From the NCBI GenBank assembly GCA_015501595.1, contig JADNRX010000128.1, forward strand, positions 62,001 through 126,000: a DNA stretch of 64,000 bases, given 5' to 3'. Positions 34,690 through 46,989 of the stretch are shown in pieces (position 1 is the first letter of the stretch; every line of letters starts with the position of its first letter). Source of the DNA: Hymenopellis radicata (Eukaryota > Basidiomycota > Agaricomycetes > Agaricales > Physalacriaceae). The notes under the pieces are model-generated. The model made no database searches, had not been told where the DNA came from, and worked only from the letters and a program-made list of their open reading frames with translations. The translations under genes and the position numbers were made by a program.

Positions 34690-36222
34690 GATGATATTAA
34701 TCGTGAAGATGAAGTAAGAGTCCACCGGGGCTCGAGGACCAGCCTTGTATTATTGAGAAAATAAGCGTGGAAAGGTGATAGAAATGGAGGCGGATGGATC
34801 CTTCATTCCACTGAAGCATAATACTTTATAACTGACCCGAACTGGTATACAAAGTCAGGATGGACACACAATGGTCGGAGGCAACATGCATTGTTCGTGT
34901 CACCGATCACTTGCGTCACAATATCTGTGTCACACCTTCCTTTTCCGATCCTTCCATATCGAACCTCCTCCTTCTACTTCGCTGGTCTCTACTTTCTCCC
35001 TATTGTTTCCCCCCTAACAGATTTAACAACCAAATTGAAGGGACGAACGGTATGCAACTTGACGGGATTTGTTGAACCATTGTTCATGAATTTGTCAGGT
35101 TTTCTTCATGTCAACATCAATCCCAAAAGTTCAGATAGTATGCAGCCGTTCACGCCTGTCCTTCGGCCTGTGAATGAGCTCGATTAGGTTCCCGGAACAT
35201 CACCAGATGAGTCGTGCGCAACATTCAGAATACACGACGAATCCCATACGATCGGCAATGCTCTTCGCTGGATGCTCATGAAAAAGTACGCGTTCCGACA
35301 TTACGGACGATGTTGCAATTGAATCAATCTTCAGCCCAAACGTTGAATTTTGTGGTTATAGGTGTGTTGGCAGTACGGCCGTCAATCGTCTCTCATTCTC
35401 AAATAGTGTTCCGCATCCCTCGGAAAATTTTATACATGTTCGTATTCAGATGTACAGTGCGCGCTCAAGTCTTACATCGCGGCCATAATCTAACCTTACG
35501 TAGATGATTTGTCTTCACTTGACGCGTTAGTCACTGCGTTGGATGACCTTGACGCGGTCTGCACGACAATCGGGGATACTTATACGAAGACGTCTCCAAT
35601 CGGGCAAATACGAGCGATGGGAGGAGCAGAGTTGACCTTGATTAATTGACTGTTTGGTATGTCCTCGTCGCAATGTGCGATATGACAACGAGCTCTTACC
35701 GTTCAACTGAAGCTAGACGCCCGGCGGCGTGTGAAGGTGCACTTCGCGCTTCGTGTTTTAACGAGCAAGGTCACTAACAACCCGTTGCCAGCCAGTCGGA
35801 GAAAACACATTCAGTCCAGATGCGTCAAGATAGCCATTGAAGAGCGGATTCCCTATCTTGTCCACCGTCTTTAGAACAGCGATCTTCAGCACGCGTCAGG
35901 ACGGCTGTTTCCTCTTGATACGCCAAATATAGCCAGATTTCGACGCATTCAATGCACCCGCGAACACGGAAGGCAAGGTATGAATTGAAGCGGCGGGATG
36001 GCTGTGAGCGCAGTTCGCCGGTACTACCTACTGGCGGTCGCGCCAGTCCTCCGTGGACACCGTGACTTGAGGAGAGCGCTTCGCCAGTGTATTCAACGCC
36101 ATAATAGTTTCACGGGGGCGGTTGACGTCCATGCTTTCTTTCATTTAGCCACGTCGGTCCTCCAGCGCCGTTCGCACGTTATAAAAGATGTGCTGGACTG
36201 CGTCGAAATCATCTCAAGCACT
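34690..36222. other. Gene-poor stretch with coding-like scraps
   Basis: No complete gene is seen. A plus-strand scrap near 35500-35646 reads as an acidic, leucine-containing open frame (DDLSSLDALV) ending in TGA. Another near 35715-35870 is basic. Both may be remnants; neither is recognised. Confidence 0.25.
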
Positions 36223-38115
36223 ATGCATACTACTTCTCGTCGTGGTAACTCTTCTTCGCGTTCGCCTCAGCTCTCCAAGGGAGGCGCGTGCTTGAATTGC
36301 AGTTCAGATTCTCTTCTCTCAATCGCGTTGTTTTGCCGACTGACCCTGTACACAGACACAGAAAGATCGTAGGACCGCCTGTCAATCGTCGAGTTCTTTC
36401 CGTCTGACGCGACATTAGCGTTGTGATGGCAAAAAGCCCTCTTGCAGTCAATGCGAATCTTCTTAAATCTTTCACGACTGCGAGTATGCTGGCAAAGGAG
36501 TGACAAAGACTCAAGTCTTGGAGGATCAGATCTGTCCAGAGGAGGATTCAAGAGCTCGAAAATCCAGGCCAAAGCCATCAATCTGATGTTACTACCATTG
36601 TGCTTTCGCAACCATACTCGCAGCCTCAAGGTTAGTTTCCTCATCTTGGCTGTCTACATATTTTTAAGCGAATCTCCAGGCACTGCGCAGACACTGGTTA
36701 GTTCGCAGTCCTCCGTTCACGCCGACGACTGACATTGACAAAACATCTTACTTCATTAGAGTCTCCCATTGCCGACTCAACACGCCATGTAAGCAGTCTT
36801 CGTTCTTCACAGAGCGACGTACCTCTAAGCCACCATCCTGTCTCAGTGTTACAATCTTGGCTTTTTCCTGGATGTGTATAGATTCACGCAGGCCATGTTG
36901 AGCCCCAGCACCAACCCCGCAGACCGTCCGATCTCCGCCCTTCATCTAGCGACACTGTTGTGGGGCATACACCTCTCGCCCTCTCGAGAAGTGCATGCTT
37001 ACGAAAGCGTGTGTCTTGCCGACGTCGTGCAGAACACTGCCCAAGGCTTAGCCAGTTCGGTTTCTCATCCGTACGGCATCATCCAGTATATCCAAGCCGA
37101 AGTGCTCGTTGCGCAGTACTTTTTCCGGGCTGGCAAGATCCTGGAGGGTAAGTATCATACCAGTGCAGCGGCGGCCCTAGTGCTCAGCTCGAGCCTCCAC
37201 AAGTTCAATCCAACGAGCAACGACTTCGTTGCCGAGGGTGAGAGGATCAACGGCATGTGGACGGTGTTCATGTTGAACAATTGCTGGACGGCGGATGGAT
37301 CGGCGTCGAACTTTTCACTCCATATGGAGGGGTCGCGAATTGACGCGCCTTGGCCATTGGAGATGATGAAATATGCTGAGGTCTGTGGGAGGCCTTTGTC
37401 TTGAGAGGTTGAGGACTGACGGCAAGATGTTAGATTTCTCACTTGCCTCCGCGGACCACGTACACTATCCAGAAGTTCCTTGCTGGCGACTCGGATTACG
37501 GAAACTCTCTCCTGGTGGTCGAGGTCAAGGTATCGCTGCTCTTCGAGCAAGCCGGCCGAATGGGAAAGCAATACCATTCGCGTAAGAGCTAGTTCTTTCT
37601 TCTTCGATTTGATTGCGTGACGCGTTTTCTTCGTAGAGACCCCACAGCGAGACGCTAGTCATTTTGTCTCTCAGTTCAACTCGTTTTCCGCCGTACTCGA
37701 AAAGTTCATTCAGAACCTGCCAGCCGTCAACGCGATGCCTTCTCCATCGGCTGGCGTCTTCGTGCATTCGTTGGCACAAGCTGCTGTCCTCGCGCTGCAT
37801 ATGCCCGTCGTCTCGGCTAACCCGACTTCGCGCCCGCGCGTGGTGACTGCTGTTCGTGAGATTGTACAGCTCCTGAATACGCCTGTGCCATTCGTCGATG
37901 CTGTCCTTGGGGTGAGTGAGCTCATGGGACTGTGTGCGCGGGTACTAATCAGGAGCTGGCAGGTTGTCTGGGGGCGGGCATGCCAATTCCTCCTGAGGGA
38001 GATATCGAACTCACTCCAGGAAGAGCCTATGGCACTGCTGAACGCTATAATCCGGGTGATGACCGCATTGGCTCCGGGTGCTCCGTTTTTTGGTACGTTA
38101 GATCTTGTCCTATAA
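36223..38115 (+). pseudogene. Zn2Cys6 transcription factor, DNA-binding part damaged
   Basis: The start reads MHTTSRRG followed by GGACLNC, the first half of a Zn2Cys6 cluster. After an intron region the second half reads CDGKKPSCSQC (36422-36454). The frame then hits TAA at 36464-36466 inside the expected linker, although coding resumes directly (HDCEYAGKGVTKTQ) and shifts by one near 36530 into IQELENPG. Downstream, exons to about 38110 encode a normal fungal-specific regulatory domain (NLGFFLDVYRFT, then LATLLWGIHLS, QYFFRAGKILEGKYHTS and WTVFMLNN). The family activates or represses metabolic genes. The regulatory half is well kept while the DNA-binding half has a stop, a frameshift and no clear splice after CLNC. 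This copy is probably non-functional or recently broken. Confidence 0.65.
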
Positions 38116-38474
38116 CAGTTGTTGTCTGAAGCTGCGTTTTACAGCCGCTCAATTGAATCAGGTGCAGTCCATAGAGCTCTATGGGACCTCGTTGACTGCT
38201 CGAATACATTCACGAATACACTAACATCCGACTGATACGTCACAGTTACATTATCGCACGTCTGGAACCAACTAAAGGAAAGAATCGCAGACTACTCTAC
38301 CTCGTCCTTCCTAATCACCACCATAGATCTGCTAGTATTATATAGAGCTGATTATTTATATATTCTAATCGATACGTATACGTATGTCACATAGTAATCT
38401 GTAGCCCTCTTTGCCGAATATCCGACGTGGCGCATATAGTTGCGACAAAGAAGGCTCAAGGTTCCTGGTTCTCT
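38116..38474. other. Short intergenic stretch
   Basis: AT-rich sequence with TATATA-like runs near 38335-38400. No gene is seen. Confidence 0.3.
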
Positions 38475-40165
38475 CCACTATTCCATACACCAAAACTACG
38501 ATAAATTCATGTTATACGGGCATCCCAAAATGTGAAGGCCATTACGGGCCGACGGTTGAACGTCTGAAATCTGTTGCTTATGAATCGACGATTCTATCTG
38601 GAGTCACTATTGCATCCATCTCCCAGTCAGTCTCTCCGACGGGAACCTCGTTCACGCCGAGAAGCTGCTCTCGCAACGACAGTGCAACTGTTCATCAGTA
38701 CCCAGTAGTCAAAGAAATGCTGACGATTAGTTGGAGGAACATACCGAGGAGAGGTTTTGGCCGCCCAGACGCAGTGTAAGAAGCAATGAAACGATCATAA
38801 TATCCTTTCCCATGCCCTAATCGGGAGCGGGAACGATCAAAGGCCACACCTACAGAGCTTCAGCCTTCCTGCTCGGGCGCAAGTGCGTAGCTTTGACCTG
38901 GCACCAATATAAGATCCAAGTCCTCCTCCAGAGCTTATACGTGTCAGAGATCTGGCTCCTTGGTTTAGATATCAAACCATACCGTTCTGCCTTGGGGCAC
39001 CATCCCACGTATCGGAAGGATCTGGGATACCCCACAGTCCCTTGGGGATGGCGTCCAAATCAGCGTGGTCGTGTATCCTGAGGAGATTCATTTTGCTTTC
39101 CCCGGATGAAGAAGCGTCAATTTTAGGCACGTAGAGGTGCTTGCCTAGTAACATGGCATCAGTAACAACGTAGAATGGAGTAGTACTACACATGAGCACT
39201 GAGCACTACTGACCGAGATTGAGGATTTCTCTAACGAGAGACGACGTGTCGAGTTCTCCAGAGGGCATGCTGAGATAGCAGCTCACAGTCCTACATTGAC
39301 GGAAAGAGGGCAGAGCGAGGATTCGGTCTCGTACGGCGTTGGCTGAGCAATATCGGTGAGTTGTAGATGTGACTCGGGCTACGCCGCGTACATTGCTCTT
39401 CGATTGAGGATGCGGATAGAATCTTCAAGGTTGTCGTCACAGATTTTCTTAATACTTTCTTCTGCGCTTTGAGAACCAAGGAACCTGCAGACATGATAGC
39501 AAAGAGGTGGCGGTAGGTGGAAGGATAGTGGTGGTTGGAAAAGGAAAGCCTCGATTCGGAATAAGTCGCGATCGAAACGCGATCACTATCTCTTTGCACC
39601 ATGATGGCGCCAGCCTATGGCACAGATGCCAATGGTAAAACTATGAACCCGCCTTCCAACCAGAGGAAGTCTAAGTGATGGCAGCGCATTCATCGTTGCC
39701 TGTAACTTGAAAACTTGCAAATGCAAAACCGTGACTCGGATACAGCTCTCTATCCGCCCTACTTACGACCATTTTCCTTGGTCCCAGCTCACCCATCTTT
39801 CTCTTGATTCTGCTTCCTGGCGTTACACGGCAATGTCTGATCGTTTAAAGTGGAATAGACGGGATTCTTCTCGAACCTGTTATAATCCGACTGACAGTTT
39901 AGGTAGTGATAGGTTATCATTCAAGAAATAGAACAGAATGGAATGTGCTCTCGCGACCGTGACGAGGAATTGAATATAAATAATACATAGAGAGGACCTC
40001 AACCCGCTACCTCGGAACTCGATGATGCTACTCAGAAGATGCCCAGATGACTGGCATTCTGCAATGCCGTCGACCATGCGTTTGCCATCATGACATAGCC
40101 TTGGTCATTGGGATGCAAAGCATCCGCCATATCCCCCGCAGTTAGAAGATTCCCCATATTCACCA
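38475..40165. repeat. Segmental duplication, copy A
   Basis: This block contains the whole cyclo-ligase gene, its upstream flank and the 3' end of the esterase. It recurs at 45925-47172 (copy B) in the same orientation with high identity. Copy B lacks about 370 bp corresponding to 39576-39947. Confidence 0.9.
38578..39494 (-). CDS. FAU1: 5-formyltetrahydrofolate cyclo-ligase
   Basis: Six minus-strand exons, 39494-39392, 39342-39214, 39144-38983, 38933-38898, 38849-38745 and 38687-38578, sum to 645 nt, an intact 214-residue frame of usual family size. Family marks are an N-terminal helix with KAQKKVLRKS, CYLSMPSGELDTSSLV, GKHLYVPKI, the LDLILVPGVAFD strand and the nucleotide-binding RLGHGKGYYDRF motif. 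The enzyme uses ATP to turn 5-formyltetrahydrofolate (folinate) into 5,10-methenyltetrahydrofolate, returning stored folate to one-carbon metabolism, usually in the cytosol or mitochondrion. All five introns are GT-AG. The tandem copy at 46029-46946 is nearly identical but frame-broken, so this is the working copy. Confidence 0.93.
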
Positions 40166-40779
40166 CCAGCACCTTCTTTCCCGCAAGCTGCCGTACTGCC
40201 AGAACAGCCGGAATCGCGGCATTGTAAGCGACAATGCGGGACTGAGTAGTGCTCGACGTCGACATGATGATCTGCGCAACGAAGAGCACAGCATCCGGGC
40301 TCGCTGTGAAGATCTGGTCGATGAGGCTGCCGAGTCGAGCAGGCGCGTTCCCGACGTCCGAATTTAGATTCATATCGTTCGTACCGATGTGGAGGAGCAC
40401 GACATTGGGATGCAGTGCCAGAGACGATGTCACTCCGGCATTGGTCGCGATTTGGGAGATGGTGAAACCACTATGACCTTCATTGTCATTGTCAACCATG
40501 GTACCCGATTTGATAGAGCCAACCATGTTGACTGTGTGGGAGCAGAAATCGAGGAGGCCATGGAGGTCGTTACGGTAGCCATTACCATCAGAACTCCCGA
40601 CACCAAAGGTAATCGAGTCCATGAATGGTGAGAATGAAGGCAGCTGAAATCATGTAGAACGCACCACCCAAGGGTAAAATAGTCAAGTTCTTGCCTGTCT
40701 GTCTCGCTGTAAACGAGTCTACGACAAGTGACTGGCCGACATGAAAGGTGGCCAAGAGGGCAAGGATAAATAAGGTCAT
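40032..40779 (-). CDS. CE3-type SGNH esterase with odd first intron
   Basis: Exon 1 (40779-40665) encodes a hydrophobic secretion signal and the start of the GDS block. Exon 2 (40618-40032) supplies the rest: DSITFG (block I Ser), a SDGNGYR loop, GTMVDNDNEGH, the GTND block and DALHPND with the catalytic Asp-His. This order is that of carbohydrate esterase family 3, secreted enzymes that remove acetyl groups from xylan-type polysaccharides. Exon lengths 115 and 587 keep one frame (233 residues). The 46-bp intron between them has a GT donor but ends in GG instead of AG. If it is not spliced, translation could only start at the ATG at 40622 and would lack the signal and the block I Gly. A 3' remnant exists at 46990-47172. 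Confidence 0.8.
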
Positions 40780-41473
40780 CGTCTCGAAGGGTTACGTTTG
40801 CGTGAAAACAAGAAGCAAAGAGACCAGCCTTCTTTTACAGAGTCAGGGAATCATGATGGCTGTCAGTCGATGAAACAGAATTGCGTGAACATAGCCGCAG
40901 GTGACGCCGTGCAGTGCAAGGAAGATGTCCATCAGCTTCAAGGGGACGCCTTCCATTGCATTGTAGACATTAATGCATGAGGTTGTATAGGACATGAGAG
41001 GAGGTACGTATCCCAGTGAGAACTTCTTTCCTATACTGTAAGTACTGAGAGACAGTGCGTACGAGGTGACTGACATGTATAAGATGGAACGCGGGTATCA
41101 TGTTCCAAAAGGATCAAAAGATACAATTACATTACGAGGTCTATAGCCGGTTGTATAGTTCGCGACACGTCAAGCTGTCTCAGGTCGGATACGTAGAAGG
41201 CGGCTGCATTGGAGTGCGTTACTGAGCACCGACAAACAAGTATACGGTGCACTGGTTGTATGCGGATATCACCAAGGCCGACCAGCGACGCGGCGTTCAC
41301 GCGTGTACGAGAGTCGGCCAGTATTTGAGTCGTTAATCCGGTAGAAACCAGAGAGGTAGCGGCAAGTCGTTCTAACAGAAGAAACATCGAGGTCGGAGTA
41401 GTGGTATGAAAACACGAGGTAAAGAGATCGACTCACGCCACGTGATGCCGACGCGTTTTTATTTCTCGCCACC
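40780..41473. other. Intergenic, nothing recognised
   Basis: I see no supported gene or repeat. Confidence 0.3.
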
Positions 41474-41757
41474 ATGCTCGGCGCCGCGAGTCTGCAAGTC
41501 GAACCGTGGATCTGGTCTATTGACTCCAGCACTGGAGAACTTAAGGCTCAGTGGATCAACTCGGATGGATGTGAATCTTTTACTTTTTTGTTTGCATGTG
41601 CCGTGCTGAACCTCTGCAGCCACGACTCCGAACTATCTTTAGTATATCTGGTTGGTTGGGGACTATGATGCCGCGCGATCTTTTATCGGCGACTCAGAGC
41701 CAATTGTAAGCCTTTCTTGTCATCAGTACTGGTTCAGCGTTTGATCATCACCTACAG
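41474..41757 (+). pseudogene. Fragment of a small unknown protein
   Basis: The ATG at 41474 opens a frame with WSIDSSTGEL and QWINSDG, then a GTGAAT donor. After a CAG near 41620 the frame resumes and meets TAG within a few codons, yet continues in frame as WLVGDYDAARSFIGDSEPI up to a GTAAGC donor. The pattern of a short exon, an acidic loop and aromatic strands suggests a small protein gene broken by the TAG. The assignment is weak. Confidence 0.3.
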
Positions 41758-42331
41758 TCCATCTACTTCGGTACTTTAGCTGATTGGGACGGCTACTTCT
41801 TCCTCCAGTCTAATGGTCTTTCGGCGTCGATATCCTGGCTTTTACTCGGGCTTATCTTTGTGGAATTTCTAGAGTATGTTCATGCGACAATATGTATATA
41901 TGCGGTATGTTCTTTGTGATACATCGTTCTTCGTTCTCCATCTAAATGCTCTGCGACTGTCCTTGTGACGGGAGTACTCTTCAGGGCGCCTGTAGAATTT
42001 ACTTCTTCGGGTGCTAACTAAACCTCAGAACACACATGACTTAACAAATGGCGCACTGACTTTCATGCACCGCGCCGCATCGGTGCTCATCTGACTGCCG
42101 ATGAGCGGCGGATGCAGATGGAGGAGATGCTTCCCATCTGGTAGGCGACATCTTAGAGCCGCGACGCTTGTTTCTAGAGTCTTGCTGGAATGTCCTAAAC
42201 GTAAGTACACGCCCAAGTGTAAGCCAAGCAGTGCATGCGCACTCGCGCTCGCGCTCGCGGCGATCCCGAGAGCAAGTACGACCATGTTAAGAATCTCGCA
42301 TCTAGGGAAGGAATATCGTCGTTCTTTCATC
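41758..42331. other. Intergenic upstream of the beta-glucosidase
   Basis: The plus-strand frame of the GH3 start is open upstream to about 42101 but is repetitive (GCTCGC units near 42240-42260), with no coding feature I trust. Confidence 0.3.
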
Positions 42332-45300
42332 ATGTCTGTACGCCTACTGGGATGGCTAGTATGCCTCCCGTTCATCTTGGCGCAGTCGCCGTCGAACCTG
42401 TCGAGCACGCTGTCCTCAGCGCCGCAGTCATCCTCGTTCTCTGCGTTGTCTTCTGCTGTTACAACGTCGAGCGCGCCGCTGTCGTTGTCTCTGGCTTCTT
42501 CTGTGTTACCTTCGTCGGTCGACGTCTCTTCAAGCGCGGTCGGAACGGCACTTTCTTCGTCTATTGACGCATCCCCGTCCACCACCACGCGAAATACGGT
42601 GCCTATCATGTCATACACGTTCACGCCGTATCCGTCTCCTGCGGCTACTGGTGGCGTTCCAAGTGATCCCCAATCTCCACCCGAAGCTGGATCCAACAAG
42701 GTCCCCGACTTTTCGGCGGCGTGGACTGCAGCCTATAACAAGGCCAAAGCGATGGTTAGTACTGTCATAGGGTTTTATTATTGTCACTGACTCCTACACT
42801 TTCACAAGGTCGCTACCTTCTCGCTTGAAGAAAAGGTCAACGTCACGACTGGAATTGGCCTGGGAAACTTAGGCCGATGTGTGGTAAGTTACCTCTCGTG
42901 TTTTTCCGAGTTGTCGTTTTCCATTGACAGTTTTGTGGTAGGGAAACACACCGGCCATAGAAGGAAAAGGCTTTCCCGGTCTTTGCTTATATGATTCTCC
43001 ATTGGGTGTTCGCTTCCTCGACTTTGTGACTGCTTTCCCGACTGGTATCAACGCAGCTGCGACGTACGTATGCTTCGTGGATACAATATTGATTTAATTC
43101 TCCCAATAGCTTCAACCGACGCCTGATTCGGCTTCGTGGGCTCTTCCTAGGTCGCGAATACGTAGGGAAAGGCATCAATGTCGCTTTGGGGCCCATGATG
43201 AATATGGGGCGGATAGCGGAAGCTGGAAGGAACTGGGAAGGATTTGGCGCTGATCCTTTCCTGACGGGGGAAGCTGCATATGAGACTATTCTAGGTATGC
43301 AGGAAGCGGGTGTTCAAGCTTGTGCGAAGCACCTTGTTGGCAAGTGAGTGATGGACGTGATGACATGGTAGTTGGTTCTCATCATCGGCTGGAATAGCGA
43401 ACAAGAATATCGTCGGACGCAGGAAAGTTCTGAGATTGATGATCGCACTCAACATGAGATATATTCTCATCCATTCCTACGAAGCATCATGGCAGGTGTT
43501 ACGAGCATGATGTGCAGCTATAGTACGCCACTTTCTCGCTCTTCCCAAACTTGAATGACATAACCTGACTTGATTAGATTTGTTGAACGGTACTTACGCT
43601 TGCGAAACGAGCACAAGGTAATGAACGACATCATCAAACGGAGTATGGGTTCCAAGGGTGTAAGTTTATTCTTGTCGTATCGGATATATACGAATCACTG
43701 ATTACCGAGCAGATATTATGTCGGAACTGGCAAGCAACTGAATCCACCATCTCAGCGATTACGGGTTTGGATGTAAGCCTCCGTCTCTACCCCTTCTAGT
43801 CGCATCCGACCGTTCGCCTTTAGATGACGATGCCGGGAGACATAACCGCTTTTTCTGGCGACTCTTACTTTGGCGGAAACCTAACCGCCTACGTTCAAAA
43901 TGACACTATCCCGGAAGCTCGTGTCGACGATATGGGTGAGTAGTACCTTCCATCAATCATCACAGAAACCACCGTCTGACTTTCTTGGCAGCTACTCGTA
44001 TCATTGCTGGATGGTTCTTTGTACATCAAGACAGTCCTTCATATCCGGTTCTCGCCGACAGCCAGGGCAACGACGTACAAGAAGACCATTATAAGCTTGT
44101 ACGCGAAATGGGCGCTGCAAGCACGGTTCTACTCAAGAATACAAATAATGTGCTCCCGCTTAATAAACCGCAGAAGTTGGTTTTATTGGGATCTGATGCT
44201 GGTCCTGGTCGGTTTGGACCGAATCCGTTGAGTCTGTTTGGACCGAGCCAAGTAAGCCGTCGTATACGTCTGACGTTCATAGACTCAAATAGTTCTTCAC
44301 AGCGCGAACACGATGGAATTCTCGCTATGGGTTGGGGCTCCGGGTGTGTTCTCCATTCCATATCATGAACACATCGCATCGCTAATCACCGGCATTCAGA
44401 ACTGCAACATTGCCATATCTAATTTCGGTACGCATCTATCGCTTGCAAAAAACACACTCCCGACCTCCTCCCAGCCGCTTGAAGCAATACAGCAAAGAGC
44501 GCGAAAAGACCACACCACCATTTCGTGGATGCTGGATGACTTCAATCTAACACGCGCTGCCTCTGCCGCGCTCCAGCAATCTGCCGCATTGGTGTTTATC
44601 AATTCTGACTCTGGTGAAGGAGATGATGGAGACCGGTTGGTCCATCTGAGGTGATTTCTGGTGATTGATGGCTAATCCAGGTCTTCAACAGGACGAACTT
44701 GACCGCTTGGCATGGGGGCGATGACCTTGTACAGGCGGCGGCGGCGGCAAATAATAATACGATTGTCATTGTTCATAGTGTTGGTCCGCTCATCTTGGAG
44801 CCGTGGATAGAGCATCCTAACGTAACTGCGGTATGTATCTGAGAAATTTTCCCGGAGTTTGGCTGATGTCGTTGAAGGTCCTTTGGGCGGGAGCAGCAGG
44901 ACAAGAAGCCGGTAACTCGATTGCTGATGTCCTCTATGGGGATTGGAATCCCTCTGGACGTCTGCCTTACACTATTTCAAAGAGGCCGGAAGACTACTCT
45001 GCGCAACTGGTCACTGGTGGGTCTGGAGATGATATTATTGTTGTTTCTTATACTGAAGGGTATGTTTTCTTCGACCTGGTATGCACGTCTAACAGTCGAC
45101 CATTACTTAGGCTGAACATTGACTATCGTCACTTCGATGCTGTTTGTATCCCACTACGTTTTCGAGACCTAGGCTTACTGATTCTTTAGAAAAATATCAC
45201 TCCTCGCTATGAATTCGGCTTTGGACTGAGCTATACTACGTTTGAGTACGACAGACTATTGATCGAGAGGACGGGTAATGCAAGTGATCCCCAAGCCGTG

Positions 45301-45758
45301 GCCTGGGAAGCTGGCGAGCCTACGGAAATATCTGTGGGGTCTGCGACGGCAGCCTGGTACGAATCTTCTGAGAACGCAATCTCCACTTATCCTCGCTTAG
45401 GTTACATGAGGATGCCTTCAAAGTAACGTTCAACGTGTTGAATACTGGCTCGGTGTATGGTGGTGAAGTAAGATTCTTCGCTCCTGTCGAAGTGCATGCG
45501 TTGATTTGTGTTGCCTAGATCCCACAGCTGTATCTGAACATGCCGGCTTCCGCTGAAGAGCCGCCGTCCATCTTACAGGGCTTCACCAATGTCGAACTTG
45601 CGCCTGGGGAGAGCAGGACGGTGACGATCTATTTGTCACGATACGCGGTGTCTATCTGGGATACTGTCGCTCAAGGCTGGAGGAGACCCGTAGGAACTAT
45701 TGGTGTAACCGTTGGTGCCAGTTCTCGGGATGGCCGTCTCTTTGGTTCGTTGCCTTGA
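42332..45758 (+). pseudogene. Secreted GH3 beta-glucosidase with frame breaks at the active site
   Basis: The protein starts with a signal peptide (ATG 42332) and a Ser/Thr-rich linker of about 80 residues. A GH3 catalytic domain follows (SLEEKVNVTTG, GPMMNMGRIAEAGRNWEG, the KHLVGNEQE block), then the second alpha/beta domain (VLWAGAAGQEAGN, DVLYGDWNPSGRLPYTI) and a fibronectin-III-like end reaching the stop at 45756. The family releases glucose from cellobiose and other beta-glucosides. Between 43601 and 43730, where the nucleophile Asp lies, three single-base differences are needed to read ACENEHK, EYGFQG and IMSDWQAT in one frame: one missing base near 43604-43608, one near 43639-43642 and one extra near 43724-43727. 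As written, TAA at 43619 ends the frame. All other exons look sound. Confidence 0.85.
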
Positions 45759-46028
45759 TAAATTGGCTAGGCTTTTTCGGGCTTGGACTTCAACCCCTTG
45801 CTTACTGTTTGATTTATCAATATTTTTCGCGTCGTTTGGTTTCGGCCCACGTGCAAACTCAACTTCACTATTCAACCAGCTCAGCGGATTATTCGATTGT
45901 CGTCGGAAACGCCCCCGCTTTCCTCAGCTATTCCATACGCCATGACTACAATGAATCCAATGTTATACAGGCATCTCGAAATCTGGAGCCCACTACGGGC
46001 CGACGGTTGAACGTCTGAAATCTGTTGC

Positions 46029-46946
46029 TTATGAATCGACGATTGTATCTGGAGTCACTATTGCATCCATCTCCCAGTCAGTCTCTCCGACCGGAACCTC
46101 GTTCACGCCGAGAAGCTGCTCTCGCAACGACAGTGCAACTGTTCATCAGTGCCCAGGAGTCAAAGAAATGCTGACTATTAGTCGGAGGAACATACCGAGG
46201 AGAGGTTTTGGACGCCCAGACGCAGTGTAAGAAGCAATGAAACGATCATAATACCCTTTCCCATGCCCTAACCGGGAGCGGGAATGATCAAAGGCCACAC
46301 CTACAGAGCTTCAGCCTCCCTGCTCGGGCGCAAGTGCGTAGCTTTGACCTGGCACCAATATAAGATCCAAGTCCACCTCCAGAGCTTATACGTGTCAGAG
46401 ATCTGGCTCCTTGGTTTGGATATCAAACCATACCGTTCTGCCTTGGGGCACCATTCCACGTATCGGAAGGATCTGGGATACCCCACAGTCCCTTGGGGAT
46501 GGCGTCCAAATCATCGTGGTCGTATATCCTGAGGAGATTCATTTTGCTTTCCTCGGATGAAGAAGCGTCGATTTTAGGCACGTAGAGGTGCTTGCCTAGT
46601 AACATGTCATCAGTAACAACGTGGAATGAAGGGATCTACTACAAACGAGCACCGAGTACTACTGACCGAGATTGAGGATTTCTCTAACGAGAGACGACGT
46701 GTCGAGTTCTCCAGAGGGCATGCTGAGATAGCAGCTCACAGTCCTACATTGATGGAAAGAGGGCAGAGCGAGGATTCGATCTCGTACGGCGTTGGCTGAG
46801 CAATATCGGTGAGAAGTAGATGTGACTCAGGCCACGCCGCGTACATTGCTCTTCGATTGAGGACGCGGATAGAATCTTCAAGGTTGTCGTCACAGATTTC
46901 TTAATACTTTCTTCTGCGCTTTGAGAACCAATGAAGATGCAGACAT
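46029..46946 (-). pseudogene. 5-formyltetrahydrofolate cyclo-ligase, copy B, one-base frameshift
   Basis: The exon structure and protein match the gene at 38578-39494, with a few substitutions (for example SEESKMNLLRIYDHDDL against SGESKMNLLRIHDHADL). In exon 1 a run of four A in copy A is three A here (plus-strand TTT at 46897-46899). The frame therefore stops after about 18 residues. The remaining exons and splice sites are all preserved, which points to very recent loss or a sequencing indel rather than long decay. Confidence 0.85.
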
Positions 46947-46989
46947 GATAGTAAAAACGTGGTGGTGGGAAAAGGAAAGGCTCGATTCG

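Noticed and set aside
42025..42699. A 224-codon minus-strand acidic open frame
   Set aside because: It is the antisense of the Ser/Thr-rich linker of the GH3 enzyme; composition bias alone opens the frame.
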